A model generated the notes under the pieces. The model had not been told where the DNA came from, searched no databases, and saw only the letters and a list, made by a program, of their open reading frames with translations. A stretch of DNA of 64,000 bases from Phycisphaerae bacterium (lineage in GTDB: Bacteria > Planctomycetota > Phycisphaerae > UBA1845 > Fen-1342): contig JANQNU010000049.1 of the NCBI GenBank assembly GCA_028279405.1, positions 55,485 through 119,484 of the forward strand, given 5' to 3'. The translations under genes were made by a program, and so were the position numbers. Within the stretch, counting starts at the first letter, position 1. Every line of letters begins with the position of its first letter. Positions 42,028 to 51,117 of the stretch are shown here, piece after piece.

Positions 42028-44856
42028 CTACTCCGCGTCGCGTGGCACCTCTTGTCCGTTGACGATCACACGCTCGACCCGACTGCCACTATCAAACGGA
42101 TGCCCGGAATGGATCAGAACGTCCGCGTCCTTGCCCACTTCCAGCGAACCCACTCGATCATCGATCTTGTACATGCGGGCTGCATCGATCGTCAGCGCCC
42201 GCAGCGCGTTGTCGCCGCCCATTCCGCGATACACGGCAAAGAGCGCCATCAACGGGAGGTTGCGGCCACCATCTTCCGCATTGCTCTGGAACGCCACCGG
42301 AACGCCTTTCCGAGCCAGATCGGCCGCCTGACTATAGGGCCGTCCTTCCCGACGACGCTCCAGCCGCTCCGGCAAGATCACTCCGATCTGCTCCTTACGC
42401 GGCTTCAGTTTCGCATCCCCAATGTCTGCGAGATTGGATGCGTTCAACAGCACGAGCGGCAGCTTCTCACGGTCGAGGACGAACTCCATCACAGAGCTGG
42501 CCTGAGCGGCAGAAAAGACCTCGATGACCGCCGGAATCCGACCCGCGATCCATGCACGATAGGGCTCCAGCGCCTGATCAACTTTCGGCGGCAACGGCCG
42601 ACCGTCCTTGCCACGGCGCTTGCGCCGCCCCACCTTGAACTCGACCGGATCCTTGTTGGTTCGCGTCGCCTCGAAATCCACCTGAAACCGGTCACCCAGC
42701 GCCACGATCCCGGCCATATGGTCCTCTCGGTCGAGCGTCGCACGAATCTGCGGATTGCCGAACGGCGTCTCCTGCTCGACCTCCAGCACTACCTGATCGC
42801 CTTCGAGGGTCCCCGACAGCACGACCTCCTCGTCCGGTGCAATCGGGATCGTCAGCCGGCCCTCGATCTTTGAGCCCGTCAGCTTCAACGTAACCGTCCC
42901 GCTCACCTCCTCGGGTAGCGGGCCACCGCTGACCTTGAACTCCCAGATGCCGGTGATTGGATCTTCCTTGGCCTTCTCGACGACTTGCTCTTCCTCTTTC
43001 TGCACGACGGTTTGCTTACCCGCCGCCTGCGCCTCCTGCCACTTCTTCAACTCCTCCTCGTACTTCTCCCATTTCTTGACATACTTCTTCCCCGCCTCGA
43101 GCGCCGTCTCGATCGTCTTTACCGCCAGCGACGGGTCGTTGCCCATTCGGAACTTCAGCCCGGCCGTAGATCGCAGAACGAGATCGTCGCGACCACTACC
43201 GTAGGTCTTCACCGCGGCAACCCGCGCACCGTTGTTCGCCGCCCGATACGCGGACAGCATCACTGTCGTAATCCCCTCACGCGCGACGCGCAGGAACTCC
43301 CGCCCGGCCACCGCCACCGTCTTGTCGATCTCCACCTCGGGCCCCGCCGCGCTGTTGTCGCCGCTCAGCCCCAGGTGGCTGTGCGCATCGATAAAGCCCG
43401 GCGTCACGAAACTGCCCGCCCCGGCGTCAATGACGCGCGCAAAAGGCGGCGTCGGAACCCGATGCCCGATCGCCTGAATCCGTCCATCTTCGATCAGCAG
43501 CGCCCCGTCGTTTAACACCGTGCCGTCACCGACCCAGAGCGTCGACGCCTTGACCACCAGTGCATCCGTTCCCGGCGCCTTGAAGACCTCGCGACCGCCG
43601 ACGTACGCCCGCAGCACATGCGAAGAGATCTTTAAAGGCGGACCGCTGAGCACCAGGAAGTCCGCATCCTTGCCAGCCTCCAGACTGCCCACACGATCAG
43701 CGACCCCCAGGATCTCCGCCGGGATGCGCGTGATCGAGGCCAGCGCCTGCGCTTCGCTCATGCCGCCCCGCATCGCCAGTGCCGCGATCATCTTCAGGTC
43801 GGCGCCTGCGTCCCCTTCGAGGCCGGCAAGCGCAATCGGCAGTTCGCTCCCGCGCGCGACCGTAGCGGCCACCGAACGATCCGGCTCATAGACCTCCGGA
43901 TTCGAACCCAGGTTCCACGCCGGGAAGCGATAGGGGTCCTCGATCCGTACCACCAGCGGCAACCCGCTGCGCACCAACGCCGGAAGCACGTCGTCCGCCT
44001 CTCCCAACCCGACAAAGTACGCGTCGCGCTCGTGCCGCCGAACGAAGTCGATCGCGCTTGCGATATCCGCCGCCCGGCGAACCTGGAGCCGCAACCGCAA
44101 CCCGGCGCGCCACGCCTGAACGAACGCGCGATCGTGATGCTCGAACCGTCTGCGGCGCGGATCGCCGAGCCGTTGGATCAGCGCGTCGCCGCGGGCAATC
44201 AGTTCCTCGATCGCGAAGATCTGTCCCATCCGCGAGTCGGGTCCCTGCAAGGTTGCCGGCTCGATGCCGACGTCCGACGACGCGTAAAACGGAATGTCGA
44301 CGACCGGCGGCGGATCGTACGTCCCGAAGTTGATCGCGAGATCGGCCCCCGCCTTCAACGTCCGCGCCGCGTGGTCCCCCGCCAGCTTGACCACCGCGCC
44401 ACGCCCGGAGACCAGCCGATGGCCACCCGGGTCGAGATGCACGGTCGTAAGACCGGTCGCTAGCTGGAGCGGATGCTCGTCATAGCCGTCGAAGGCGTCG
44501 ATCGCCTGATAGGCGCCGCTGATCGAGTGCTCACCGGCATGCGGGCGAATCAGCGAGGTCGCAGCCGAAACGAATCCGGGGCAGAGTACCGCATCCCGCA
44601 GATCGATGGTCGCGATACCCGCCGGCACGTCGATGTCCGTTCCGATCGCCGCGATCTTGCCGTCCCGAACCAGCATGACCCCCGGCATGAATGCACGGTC
44701 TGCGCGCATACCCTTGCGGACCGGATAAATCGCCTTCGCGCGCACAACATAGGACTCACCAGCCTGCACACCGGCCGTCATCGCTGCCAGCAACAATGCC
44801 ATGGCCGTCGCGCGCCACGCCCGGCCGCCGATCCAGGTGTCTCGATCGCGCAACAC
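42028..44856 (-). CDS. Tandem two-domain amidohydrolase-fold protein D
   Basis: About 942 residues from the GTG at 44856, which has AAGGAG 5 bases upstream. An ATG at 44895 (TAATG with gene E) is the alternative. It contains two amidohydrolase-fold halves. The N-half has a degenerate first strand (CPGFVSAATSLIRPH) and no eighth-strand Asp. The C-half keeps HSH (43375-43383, PGFIDAHSHLGLSGD), a lysine in GLKFRMGN, but its eighth strand reads FQSNAEDGG. A charged helix (KKWEKYEEELKKWQEA) and an extra beta-sandwich of about 100 residues (DPITGIWEFKVSGGPLPEE onward) are inserted in the C-half. It is the largest member of the array and may be a fusion of two former neighbours. Confidence 0.85.
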   Translation of the reverse strand: MLRDRDTWIGGRAWRATAMALLLAAMTAGVQAGESYVVRAKAIYPVRKGMRADRAFMPGVMLVRDGKIAAIGTDIDVPAGIATIDLRDAVLCPGFVSAATSLIRPHAGEHSISGAYQAIDAFDGYDEHPLQLATGLTTVHLDPGGHRLVSGRGAVVKLAGDHAARTLKAGADLAINFGTYDPPPVVDIPFYASSDVGIEPATLQGPDSRMGQIFAIEELIARGDALIQRLGDPRRRRFEHHDRAFVQAWRAGLRLRLQVRRAADIASAIDFVRRHERDAYFVGLGEADDVLPALVRSGLPLVVRIEDPYRFPAWNLGSNPEVYEPDRSVAATVARGSELPIALAGLEGDAGADLKMIAALAMRGGMSEAQALASITRIPAEILGVADRVGSLEAGKDADFLVLSGPPLKISSHVLRAYVGGREVFKAPGTDALVVKASTLWVGDGTVLNDGALLIEDGRIQAIGHRVPTPPFARVIDAGAGSFVTPGFIDAHSHLGLSGDNSAAGPEVEIDKTVAVAGREFLRVAREGITTVMLSAYRAANNGARVAAVKTYGSGRDDLVLRSTAGLKFRMGNDPSLAVKTIETALEAGKKYVKKWEKYEEELKKWQEAQAAGKQTVVQKEEEQVVEKAKEDPITGIWEFKVSGGPLPEEVSGTVTLKLTGSKIEGRLTIPIAPDEEVVLSGTLEGDQVVLEVEQETPFGNPQIRATLDREDHMAGIVALGDRFQVDFEATRTNKDPVEFKVGRRKRRGKDGRPLPPKVDQALEPYRAWIAGRIPAVIEVFSAAQASSVMEFVLDREKLPLVLLNASNLADIGDAKLKPRKEQIGVILPERLERRREGRPYSQAADLARKGVPVAFQSNAEDGGRNLPLMALFAVYRGMGGDNALRALTIDAARMYKIDDRVGSLEVGKDADVLIHSGHPFDSGSRVERVIVNGQEVPRDAE

Positions 44857-44894
44857 GCTAACTCCTTTTCCTACCGGCCCGCCGCCCGCGGCCA

Positions 44895-46277
44895 TTACTG
44901 TTCGTCATCCGCGGACTCGTCCGACTTCGTCGTCAGCAGTCGCTTGAGCCGAATGTCCTCGCTACGGTCGTACGCCGGTATGCCGTCGATGAACACGCGC
45001 TCGACGACACTCGTGAACTCCAGCGGATCGCCGCTGAACACCACCAGATGGGCGTCCTTGCCGACTTCGATCGAACCCAGCCGCTCCCCGACGCCAATGA
45101 TCTCCGCCGGCATCTGCGTGATCGCCCGCAACGCGTCAGTTCGCGAAATTCCATACCGCATACATCGCGCCGCCTGATACGTCAGCATTCGTTCCGGAAG
45201 CGACGCGCTCGGCCCGGGCAACAACGCGAATTGCAGCCCGGCGTCCGCAATCACCTTGGGGACGAACGTCTCCTCAATCTTGTTCGTGAACGGATCGACG
45301 TCGCGATAAACCAGATTCTCGGGCAATACCACCGGACGCGCCGCCTTCTTCAACGCCTTGATCGCCTTGTGACTGTCGCCGCCAAGCACCAGTACCAGTC
45401 GATCGAAGAAACCGTGCGCCTTCGCGAACGCAATCGCCCGCGGTACGTCCATCGCGCTCCCGCAATAGACGAACGCTCCGAGCGGGCTGAAGAGCGTCGG
45501 CCCCGACTCGCCCTCCACCGTTACCTGGCCGCCCTTCAGTCGTATCAGGTTCCGATGCTCATCATCAATGTGGTCGGCCTTCAACTCCTTGCGGCCGCGC
45601 TTGCGCGCCTCGACCGGCAACACATCGATCTCCCGCTCCTCCTTCGCCAGCTTCTCTTCGTACTTCGTCTCGGCCAGTCGCGCCACATAGTCCTGCAACT
45701 CGGCAAACGCCTCGCGCAAGGTCGCCATCTGCAGCATGCGATCCGATCCGCGACGCGGCGCCATGCTCAGCTTCATGAACCCGCCGTCATCGATCGTCAT
45801 CTCCGCGACACTCAGCCCGATCGGCCGCACGACCTGGCCCAGGCCACCAACGACCGTGTTGTTCGCCGGCATGACGTGCACGACCGTATGGCCCAGCCGC
45901 AGACACTCTTCGAAGTAGAGTTGCGACGGGTCGATCGCATCGGCGGCGTCGAGTTGCGGCACCACGGGCCGCGACTCATTCGGGATGTCCATCCCCCGCC
46001 ACGTGTGGGCCACAACCATCCCCGGCATCACTACCTTGCCGGAAAGATCGAACTCGCGCGCGTCGTAGGGAACCTTTACGTCTTCGCCGACGGCGACGAT
46101 CTTGCCACCCTCGATCAGCACCGTGCCCTGCGCAATCGGCGGCCCGGAGACCGGGACGATCCGCACGTTGGTCAGCGCCACCTTACTCGGCGGCGCCGCA
46201 ACCACCATCGAACAACAGGCCGCGACCAGCAACGCACCAAACCCGCGCCGCACCGTCAGTATCCGCTCAACCCTCAT
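44895..46277 (-). CDS. Amidohydrolase-fold secreted protein E, degenerate
   Basis: A 460-residue protein from ATG 46277 (AGGTGG upstream), overlapping gene F by 11 bases. The signal peptide is residues 1-27 (ending SMVVAAPP). The fold is seen in TLVIGGKI-like VLIEGGKIVAVGEDVKVP, MPGMVVAHTWRG and AEIIGVGERLGSIEVGKDA. The first strand has HTW, so only one of the two histidines remains (H91). GGDSHKAIKAL at the fifth strand keeps a histidine. A charged helix (YEEKLAKEEREIDVLPVEARKRGRK) is inserted. It may bind a metal in a modified way. TAATG overlap is possible with gene D. Confidence 0.84.
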   Translation of the reverse strand: MRVERILTVRRGFGALLVAACCSMVVAAPPSKVALTNVRIVPVSGPPIAQGTVLIEGGKIVAVGEDVKVPYDAREFDLSGKVVMPGMVVAHTWRGMDIPNESRPVVPQLDAADAIDPSQLYFEECLRLGHTVVHVMPANNTVVGGLGQVVRPIGLSVAEMTIDDGGFMKLSMAPRRGSDRMLQMATLREAFAELQDYVARLAETKYEEKLAKEEREIDVLPVEARKRGRKELKADHIDDEHRNLIRLKGGQVTVEGESGPTLFSPLGAFVYCGSAMDVPRAIAFAKAHGFFDRLVLVLGGDSHKAIKALKKAARPVVLPENLVYRDVDPFTNKIEETFVPKVIADAGLQFALLPGPSASLPERMLTYQAARCMRYGISRTDALRAITQMPAEIIGVGERLGSIEVGKDAHLVVFSGDPLEFTSVVERVFIDGIPAYDRSEDIRLKRLLTTKSDESADDEQ

Positions 46278-47946
46278 ATACCACCTGTCCATCGATCAGG
46301 ACGAGCACCGGACGGCTCGTCGCACTGAAAGGATCATCATTCCAGATAACCAGGTCCGCATCAGTCCCCGTCGTCAGACGACCAAGCCGGTCCGCAAGCC
46401 CCATCATCTGCGCCGGCGTCTCGGTCACTGCTCGCAGCGCCGCCGATCGCGGCAAGCCATATCGCACCGCAAAGAGCGCCTGCCGCGCCAGCCCCTCCTC
46501 GTCACGAAGGTCGCTGGCCGTCAGCGCGAACGGAATCTGACGCGCGTGTAACCGGCGCGGCGTATCCAATCGCGGATCGTCCGCTTCCCCGACGCCCCGC
46601 CAACCGCGCGGCGTCATGAAAATCGGACCGTAAATCACCGGCACGTCCGCCGCCTTCAACTGCGGCAGCACCGCGTACGCCTCCGTCGCTTCCGTCAACG
46701 TGAACGGAAACTCGAATTCGCGACTCAGCCGCAACGCGCTCAAGATGTCGTGCGAAAGCCGTGCTTGAATCCGTAGCGGAACCTCATGCTTCAAGATCGC
46801 ACGCAAAACCGGCAATGCCGCCGTCGGCGGCACATCCGCGCCCGACAACGGCAAACCCCGACCATCACGAACCGCGTCGTAGAACGCCTTGCGAAAGACG
46901 AAGTCCACTCCCATCCGCGTCGTCGGTCGACGGGTGAACACGCTCGGCGCCGGTCCATAGAACGGCGGCAGCCGATTGCTGCGGCCCCGATAGCTCGGAT
47001 CGCCGCCCATCGCCGCCAATACCGCATCATGCTCCCGAACGACCCGCTGATCGAGCTTGCCTGCGGTCTTCACGATCGCACCCCGCATACCGATCACGCT
47101 CGCCGTATCCGGCGCCACGAAGACCGTCGTCACGCCGGAACGCACGAGCCGATCGAAGTCGCTCGACAACAGGTTCAACGAGTCGATGACGCCCAGATGC
47201 GCCACGATCTCGGCCGCATGCTCGGTCCACGTTTGCCGCGTCGGGACACCTAGCGCGAACGACTCACGCGCCGTCGCTTGCTGCAGCATCGCCGGCGGGC
47301 GCCCGCAAAGACACTCGCCTTCGGCATGCGCCTCAGCATGGATGTGAACCGCCTCCGCCAGGCGCCACCAAAAACCGTCCGCCCCCTGACCGCCACTGAC
47401 ACCGTGCCGATGCGCTTGGTCGTGTCGGTCCCACAGCGAATCGCCGCCATTCTCGAACGACGGATCGTACATCGACGCCATCGCCGACTCGCGATCACGC
47501 ACTGTGTTGGAAACGATCGGCGACGCGTCCGTCAGGTAACGCTCCCGCCAGAGATCCGGCGCCGCGCCAACCACGACCCGATCGGCATGTTCGCAGGCCT
47601 CGTGGTCGTGCTTCGTCGCGTACGGGCTCCAGCGCACCGCAAGCTGTGGAATCTCGAAGTTCAACGTGCAGTTGGCGTCCACCAATCCTGCCGTCACGAC
47701 CCGCTGGCCATCGGCTTCGATCACCGTCGCCCCGTCCGGAACCTGAACGTCCGGTCCGATGGAAACGATCTTGCCGTCCTCGATCAGAATGACCGCCGCA
47801 CCACCGGTACCGTCGGCCCCCAGCAACTTGGCGGCCCTGACCGCGATCACCTCGGCCACGCTCGCGGGTGCCAGCGCCGACAATAACGCGAGCCCCGTGA
47901 CGACAGCCGTCCAATTCCCCGAAAGAGTCGAGCGGGGAGACATCAT
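46267..47946 (-). CDS. Amidohydrolase-fold protein F with His/Cys-rich insertion
   Basis: A 559-residue protein. AGGAGG lies upstream of two adjacent ATG codons (47946, 47943), of which the second is better spaced. A signal peptide covers about 1-31. The first-strand motif is VTAGLVDANCTLNFE, so there is no HxH. An insertion of about 150 residues (about 105-255) follows. Its first 110 residues are very rich in His and contain HDHEACEH, RHDQAHRHG and HIHAEAHAEGECLCG. It may bind metal or heme. The C-terminal half has the common ending (TPAQMMGLADRLGRLTTGTDADLVIW). It is 8 bp after gene G and overlaps gene E. Confidence 0.84.
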   Translation of the reverse strand: MMSPRSTLSGNWTAVVTGLALLSALAPASVAEVIAVRAAKLLGADGTGGAAVILIEDGKIVSIGPDVQVPDGATVIEADGQRVVTAGLVDANCTLNFEIPQLAVRWSPYATKHDHEACEHADRVVVGAAPDLWRERYLTDASPIVSNTVRDRESAMASMYDPSFENGGDSLWDRHDQAHRHGVSGGQGADGFWWRLAEAVHIHAEAHAEGECLCGRPPAMLQQATARESFALGVPTRQTWTEHAAEIVAHLGVIDSLNLLSSDFDRLVRSGVTTVFVAPDTASVIGMRGAIVKTAGKLDQRVVREHDAVLAAMGGDPSYRGRSNRLPPFYGPAPSVFTRRPTTRMGVDFVFRKAFYDAVRDGRGLPLSGADVPPTAALPVLRAILKHEVPLRIQARLSHDILSALRLSREFEFPFTLTEATEAYAVLPQLKAADVPVIYGPIFMTPRGWRGVGEADDPRLDTPRRLHARQIPFALTASDLRDEEGLARQALFAVRYGLPRSAALRAVTETPAQMMGLADRLGRLTTGTDADLVIWNDDPFSATSRPVLVLIDGQVVYEG

Positions 47947-47954
47947 CGAACCTC

Positions 47955-49235
47955 CTATGGCTGGTCGTCGGCGGTCGGCGCCCGATAAACGCGTCGACCG
48001 TCGATGTAGACTGCAAGTACACGCGACCGCAGGTCCAGGGGATCGCCGGAAAAGACGACGAGGTCAGCCCGTGCACCGGGCTGGATCACGCCGAGTTGTC
48101 CTTCATGCCCCGCGAATGTGGCCGGAACCTCCGTAATGGCGCGCCGCGCCGCGGCAGCGGACATCCCATGACGCACCGCAATCGCGGCTCCCGTTCGCAA
48201 GCTGTCGGCAGACCAGGCAGGCAGCCCTCCAGCGATCGCAACCGGTACTTCCGCTTTCTCGAATTGCGCCGCCGCCGCCGCATAGCGCCGCGGCGCGCCG
48301 AACGCAAGCGGGCCGACGATCACGCCCCGCGCGCCCGCTACGGCCCCGGCGACGTCCAACGCATCTGCCGTATGTGTGAGAATCAGCGGCAGGTCGAACC
48401 GTCGTTGCAATTGCATCGCGGCGAGCACGTCAGCGCCACTGGGCGTGGCAATGATGCCCACGCGCTCCTTGCGAACGAAGCGATCGAATGCTGTGTTCGA
48501 GTCGCCGCTCCGGGACTTCTCGAACGCCTTTCGCAGCATATCGATCGCACCTGCACGCGACGTCGGTGCAACGTTGAGTCGGAACGCGTCCGGAGCAACC
48601 GAGAGCTTCACCGGCCCGTCGGTCGAGATCACTTCCGGGCCGTTCTCCGACCCGGTGTGACAAACAACACCGGCGCCACCCACCAGATTATTGTCATTGG
48701 GCAGGAGCACGAACGCCGTCACGCCCGCACGCATCGCGAGCGCCATGTGGCGATGATATGCGTCGAACGCGGCCCCCGTGCTGATTCCCAGTTGCAGCGG
48801 CGCGGACCGCTCGGCCGTCTGACCGTCGGCCCCCAACTGGCCCGTGATGTCGATCAGGCCGGGGCAGATGACGCCGGTCTCGTAACGGTGATGGGGAATC
48901 GCATCTGAATCAACCGTCTGCGATACCTGCTTGATCTTGCCCGCTGCAATCTCGACGGCGCCTTCGCCGATCTCGCCGCCGGGCATCAAGACACCCCGCG
49001 CTTGAATCAGCAAGCCGTCGGACGCCAGTCCGCTCGAGGCCGTTAGCGCAAGAACGAGAATGGCACAGGCCGCCAGCCTATGCCACGGAGTTGAAAACAA
49101 CGATTGTCGCTCGCGAGCGGGCAACGTGCGTTCCGTTCGCGGAGCACGCTGACAGAGGACGTCGCGTGTTCCGTGAGCGGAACGCCATTGACAGCCGCAC
49201 CCGAGACGCCGTGTCGGACGATGCATCAGACTCAT
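47955..49235 (-). CDS. Amidohydrolase-fold secreted protein G, degenerate
   Basis: About 426 residues from the ATG at 49235, which overlaps the stop of gene H by one base (TGATG). A GTG at 49238 is also possible. The N-terminal basic stretch is long for a signal, with the hydrophobic core LAACAILVLALTASSGLA at about residues 53-70. The fold is seen in LLIQARGVLMPGGEIGEGAV, CPGLIDITGQLGAD (no HxH), FDLPLILTHTADALD (a histidine at the fifth strand) and the shared tail (GVIQPGARADLVVFSGDPLD). The eighth strand reads VPVAIAGGLPAW, without Asp. It is translationally coupled with gene H. Confidence 0.84.
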   Translation of the reverse strand: MSLMHRPTRRLGCGCQWRSAHGTRDVLCQRAPRTERTLPARERQSLFSTPWHRLAACAILVLALTASSGLASDGLLIQARGVLMPGGEIGEGAVEIAAGKIKQVSQTVDSDAIPHHRYETGVICPGLIDITGQLGADGQTAERSAPLQLGISTGAAFDAYHRHMALAMRAGVTAFVLLPNDNNLVGGAGVVCHTGSENGPEVISTDGPVKLSVAPDAFRLNVAPTSRAGAIDMLRKAFEKSRSGDSNTAFDRFVRKERVGIIATPSGADVLAAMQLQRRFDLPLILTHTADALDVAGAVAGARGVIVGPLAFGAPRRYAAAAAQFEKAEVPVAIAGGLPAWSADSLRTGAAIAVRHGMSAAAARRAITEVPATFAGHEGQLGVIQPGARADLVVFSGDPLDLRSRVLAVYIDGRRVYRAPTADDQP

Positions 49236-50746
49236 CACTCGTCAGCCCCTTGCTTGGGTGCCTTCCATACCTCCTCGCCGCCGACGACAACGGACTCGAC
49301 GCGCGACGTCGGATCGAGCGGATCGGCGCTCCACACGACGAAATCGGCCGACCTTCCGACCCGCAGCTGGCCCGCGTCCGCGATCTCCAGCAACTCAGCC
49401 GCCTGACCGGTGATCCGCTGGACGGCGGTCTTTGGCGCCAAGCCGTGCCCGATCGCCGCCGCCACCCGGAGGGCCAGATGGGCCGTACTGCCCGCAGCGT
49501 CCGGGCCACTCGCGATGAAGACCCGTACCCCCGCGTCTTGGAGCGTCTGCAGCGCCGCGTTCGAGGCGTGCCGCCGCGGGTCACCCTGGTGCCGCATCGT
49601 TCCCACCGGCGCGTCCAGGATCACCGGCACCTCCGCCTTCGCGATCGGCTCGGCAACCCGATGGGCTCCGGTCGCACCCTCGAGAATCAGGCGCAGGTTG
49701 AACTCCTCGCCGACCTCGAGCACATTCAGAATATCCGCCGGCTGGTATACCTCGACCCGCACCGGTATCTCGCCGTCCAGCGCCCGGAGAAGCACATCCA
49801 TCTCCGGATCGCGCGCCGGTTCCTCAGGCTTCTTGATCTCGTCCCCGCTTTTCTTCTCACCGTTCTTGCCGTTCTCGTCGGCGCCATTCTCGCCGTCGCG
49901 CTCGCCGTTCTCACCGTTCTCAGCCGTCATCGTCGAGACGGCGCGATCGATCATGACCGCATCCGCCGCTTGTGGACGCGGTCGGGGACGTGGACGTCTC
50001 CGCCGCCGGCGCCGGTTCTTCGGCTTGTCGTCTTTCTTCTTCTTGTCGCCCGCGTCTTTCTTTTTGACGGACTCGTCCTTGGACGAGGATTCGCCCTTCT
50101 CGGCTCGTTCCTTGAGCTTCTTCTCGTATTCTTCCAGCTCGAACTCGTAGTCTTCGCGCGCGGTGCGATAGTCCTTTGCATCCTGCCAGCGTTTGCGAAA
50201 CGCGGCGGTACGCGCCAACCGGCCCAGCGCCCGCTCGCCTCGTGCGCCGATGGAAAAGCAAACTGCCGCATCGTCTTTGATCACCGCATCCGCGGACGCC
50301 GTCGGCACCAAGCGAACCACCGCACCGAGTCCGCCGGCACCCTCGATCGCGCGCGCCGGTACATAGACCGTCGTCACCCCCTGCGCCAGCGCCGCCTCGA
50401 TCGCGTCACGATCGAACGCGTCATACGCATCCGCGGCCTGTCCCGATGCCTGACCCTCGGAGACGATCGCCGGGACGCCCATTCCGCTCCAGACGTCGAT
50501 CAGTCCCGGGGTGATGAACTTCCCGGCCCCATCGATCGTCTTGCTGAGGAATCCGGCGCGAACCCGCGGGCCAAGTCCGGTAATCTTCCCACCTTGGTAG
50601 GAAACACTGGCCTTGGAGTACACCCGACCGTTGCCGGTCACCACGGTTGCGTCGCTGATAACGACCGAACGCATTTGCGCGTTCGCGTGCGCGCCGGCAA
50701 GCAGCAGCCCTGCCACCAACGCGAGTCGACTGGATTTTTTCTTCAC
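49235..50746 (-). CDS. Amidohydrolase-fold secreted protein H, degenerate and charged
   Basis: A 503-residue protein, first gene of the array, with a GTG start and a short lysine-rich signal peptide (MKKKSSRLALVAGLLLAGAH). The first strand is TPGLIDVWSGMGVPA, with no HxH. After the charged helix (EDYEFELEEYEKKLKERAEK) comes an extreme low-complexity linker: KKKDAGDKKKKDDKPK, then RRRRRRR-PRPRPRP, then acidic Asn/Gly/Glu repeats (about 222-300). EGATGAHRVAEPIA and FIASGPDAAGSTAH are the fifth- and eighth-strand regions. The usual tail (LRVGRSADFVVWSADPLDP) follows. Upstream is a 371-bp divergent control region shared with typA. Confidence 0.84.
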   Translation of the reverse strand: MKKKSSRLALVAGLLLAGAHANAQMRSVVISDATVVTGNGRVYSKASVSYQGGKITGLGPRVRAGFLSKTIDGAGKFITPGLIDVWSGMGVPAIVSEGQASGQAADAYDAFDRDAIEAALAQGVTTVYVPARAIEGAGGLGAVVRLVPTASADAVIKDDAAVCFSIGARGERALGRLARTAAFRKRWQDAKDYRTAREDYEFELEEYEKKLKERAEKGESSSKDESVKKKDAGDKKKKDDKPKNRRRRRRRPRPRPRPQAADAVMIDRAVSTMTAENGENGERDGENGADENGKNGEKKSGDEIKKPEEPARDPEMDVLLRALDGEIPVRVEVYQPADILNVLEVGEEFNLRLILEGATGAHRVAEPIAKAEVPVILDAPVGTMRHQGDPRRHASNAALQTLQDAGVRVFIASGPDAAGSTAHLALRVAAAIGHGLAPKTAVQRITGQAAELLEIADAGQLRVGRSADFVVWSADPLDPTSRVESVVVGGEEVWKAPKQGADE

Positions 50747-51117
50747 GCGTGTCTTCCCGATCGTTCGATTCTCGGCCAGAACGGCCCTACTGCACTGCCT
50801 GCCGGGGAGGAACTCCCCAGATTAGCATCGGCGGACGTGTTATTGTGTCCAATTGCGCGTCCGAACGCAATTCCGTCCGTTCGGTGATTCCGCCGAACCG
50901 ACACACCCGCCGACTGTTAAGACGGCCGCACAGGCCGGCCCCGCTCAAAAACGCGCCACGCCGACCGACCGCTGCATCCCGGTCGCCAATCACGAGCGTC
51001 GCCGCCCTTGCCAGTCCGCGAGCGCGCGGATAGAAAAGCCGTTTCGCGTTGGCGCCGGTGCCGAGGCGAAAACGGACCAAACGCGTCCGTGCCGCACAAC
51101 CGCGAGGGCCCCAACGC
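50747..51117. other. Divergent control region between the array and typA
   Basis: These 371 bp separate the array (minus strand) and typA (plus strand), and should hold promoters for both. GGGGAG (50804-50809) and CTCCCC (50813-50818) form a hairpin with a GAA loop in the leader of gene H. The part at 50838-50870 is the AT-richest. I see no clear -35/-10 pair or real gene. Confidence 0.45.

Noticed and set aside
40339..42873. Very long open frame (844 codons) on the plus strand opposite amidohydrolases B, C and D
   Set aside because: GC-rich codon use on the real strand leaves the opposite frame free of stops. The translation is Arg/His/Pro-rich with no domain, and the minus-strand genes have clear signals and motifs.
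50804..50818. GGGGAG-GAA-CTCCCC as a riboswitch or terminator
   Set aside because: It is a short isolated stem without a U-tract or larger conserved structure. It is noted only as part of the intergenic entry.
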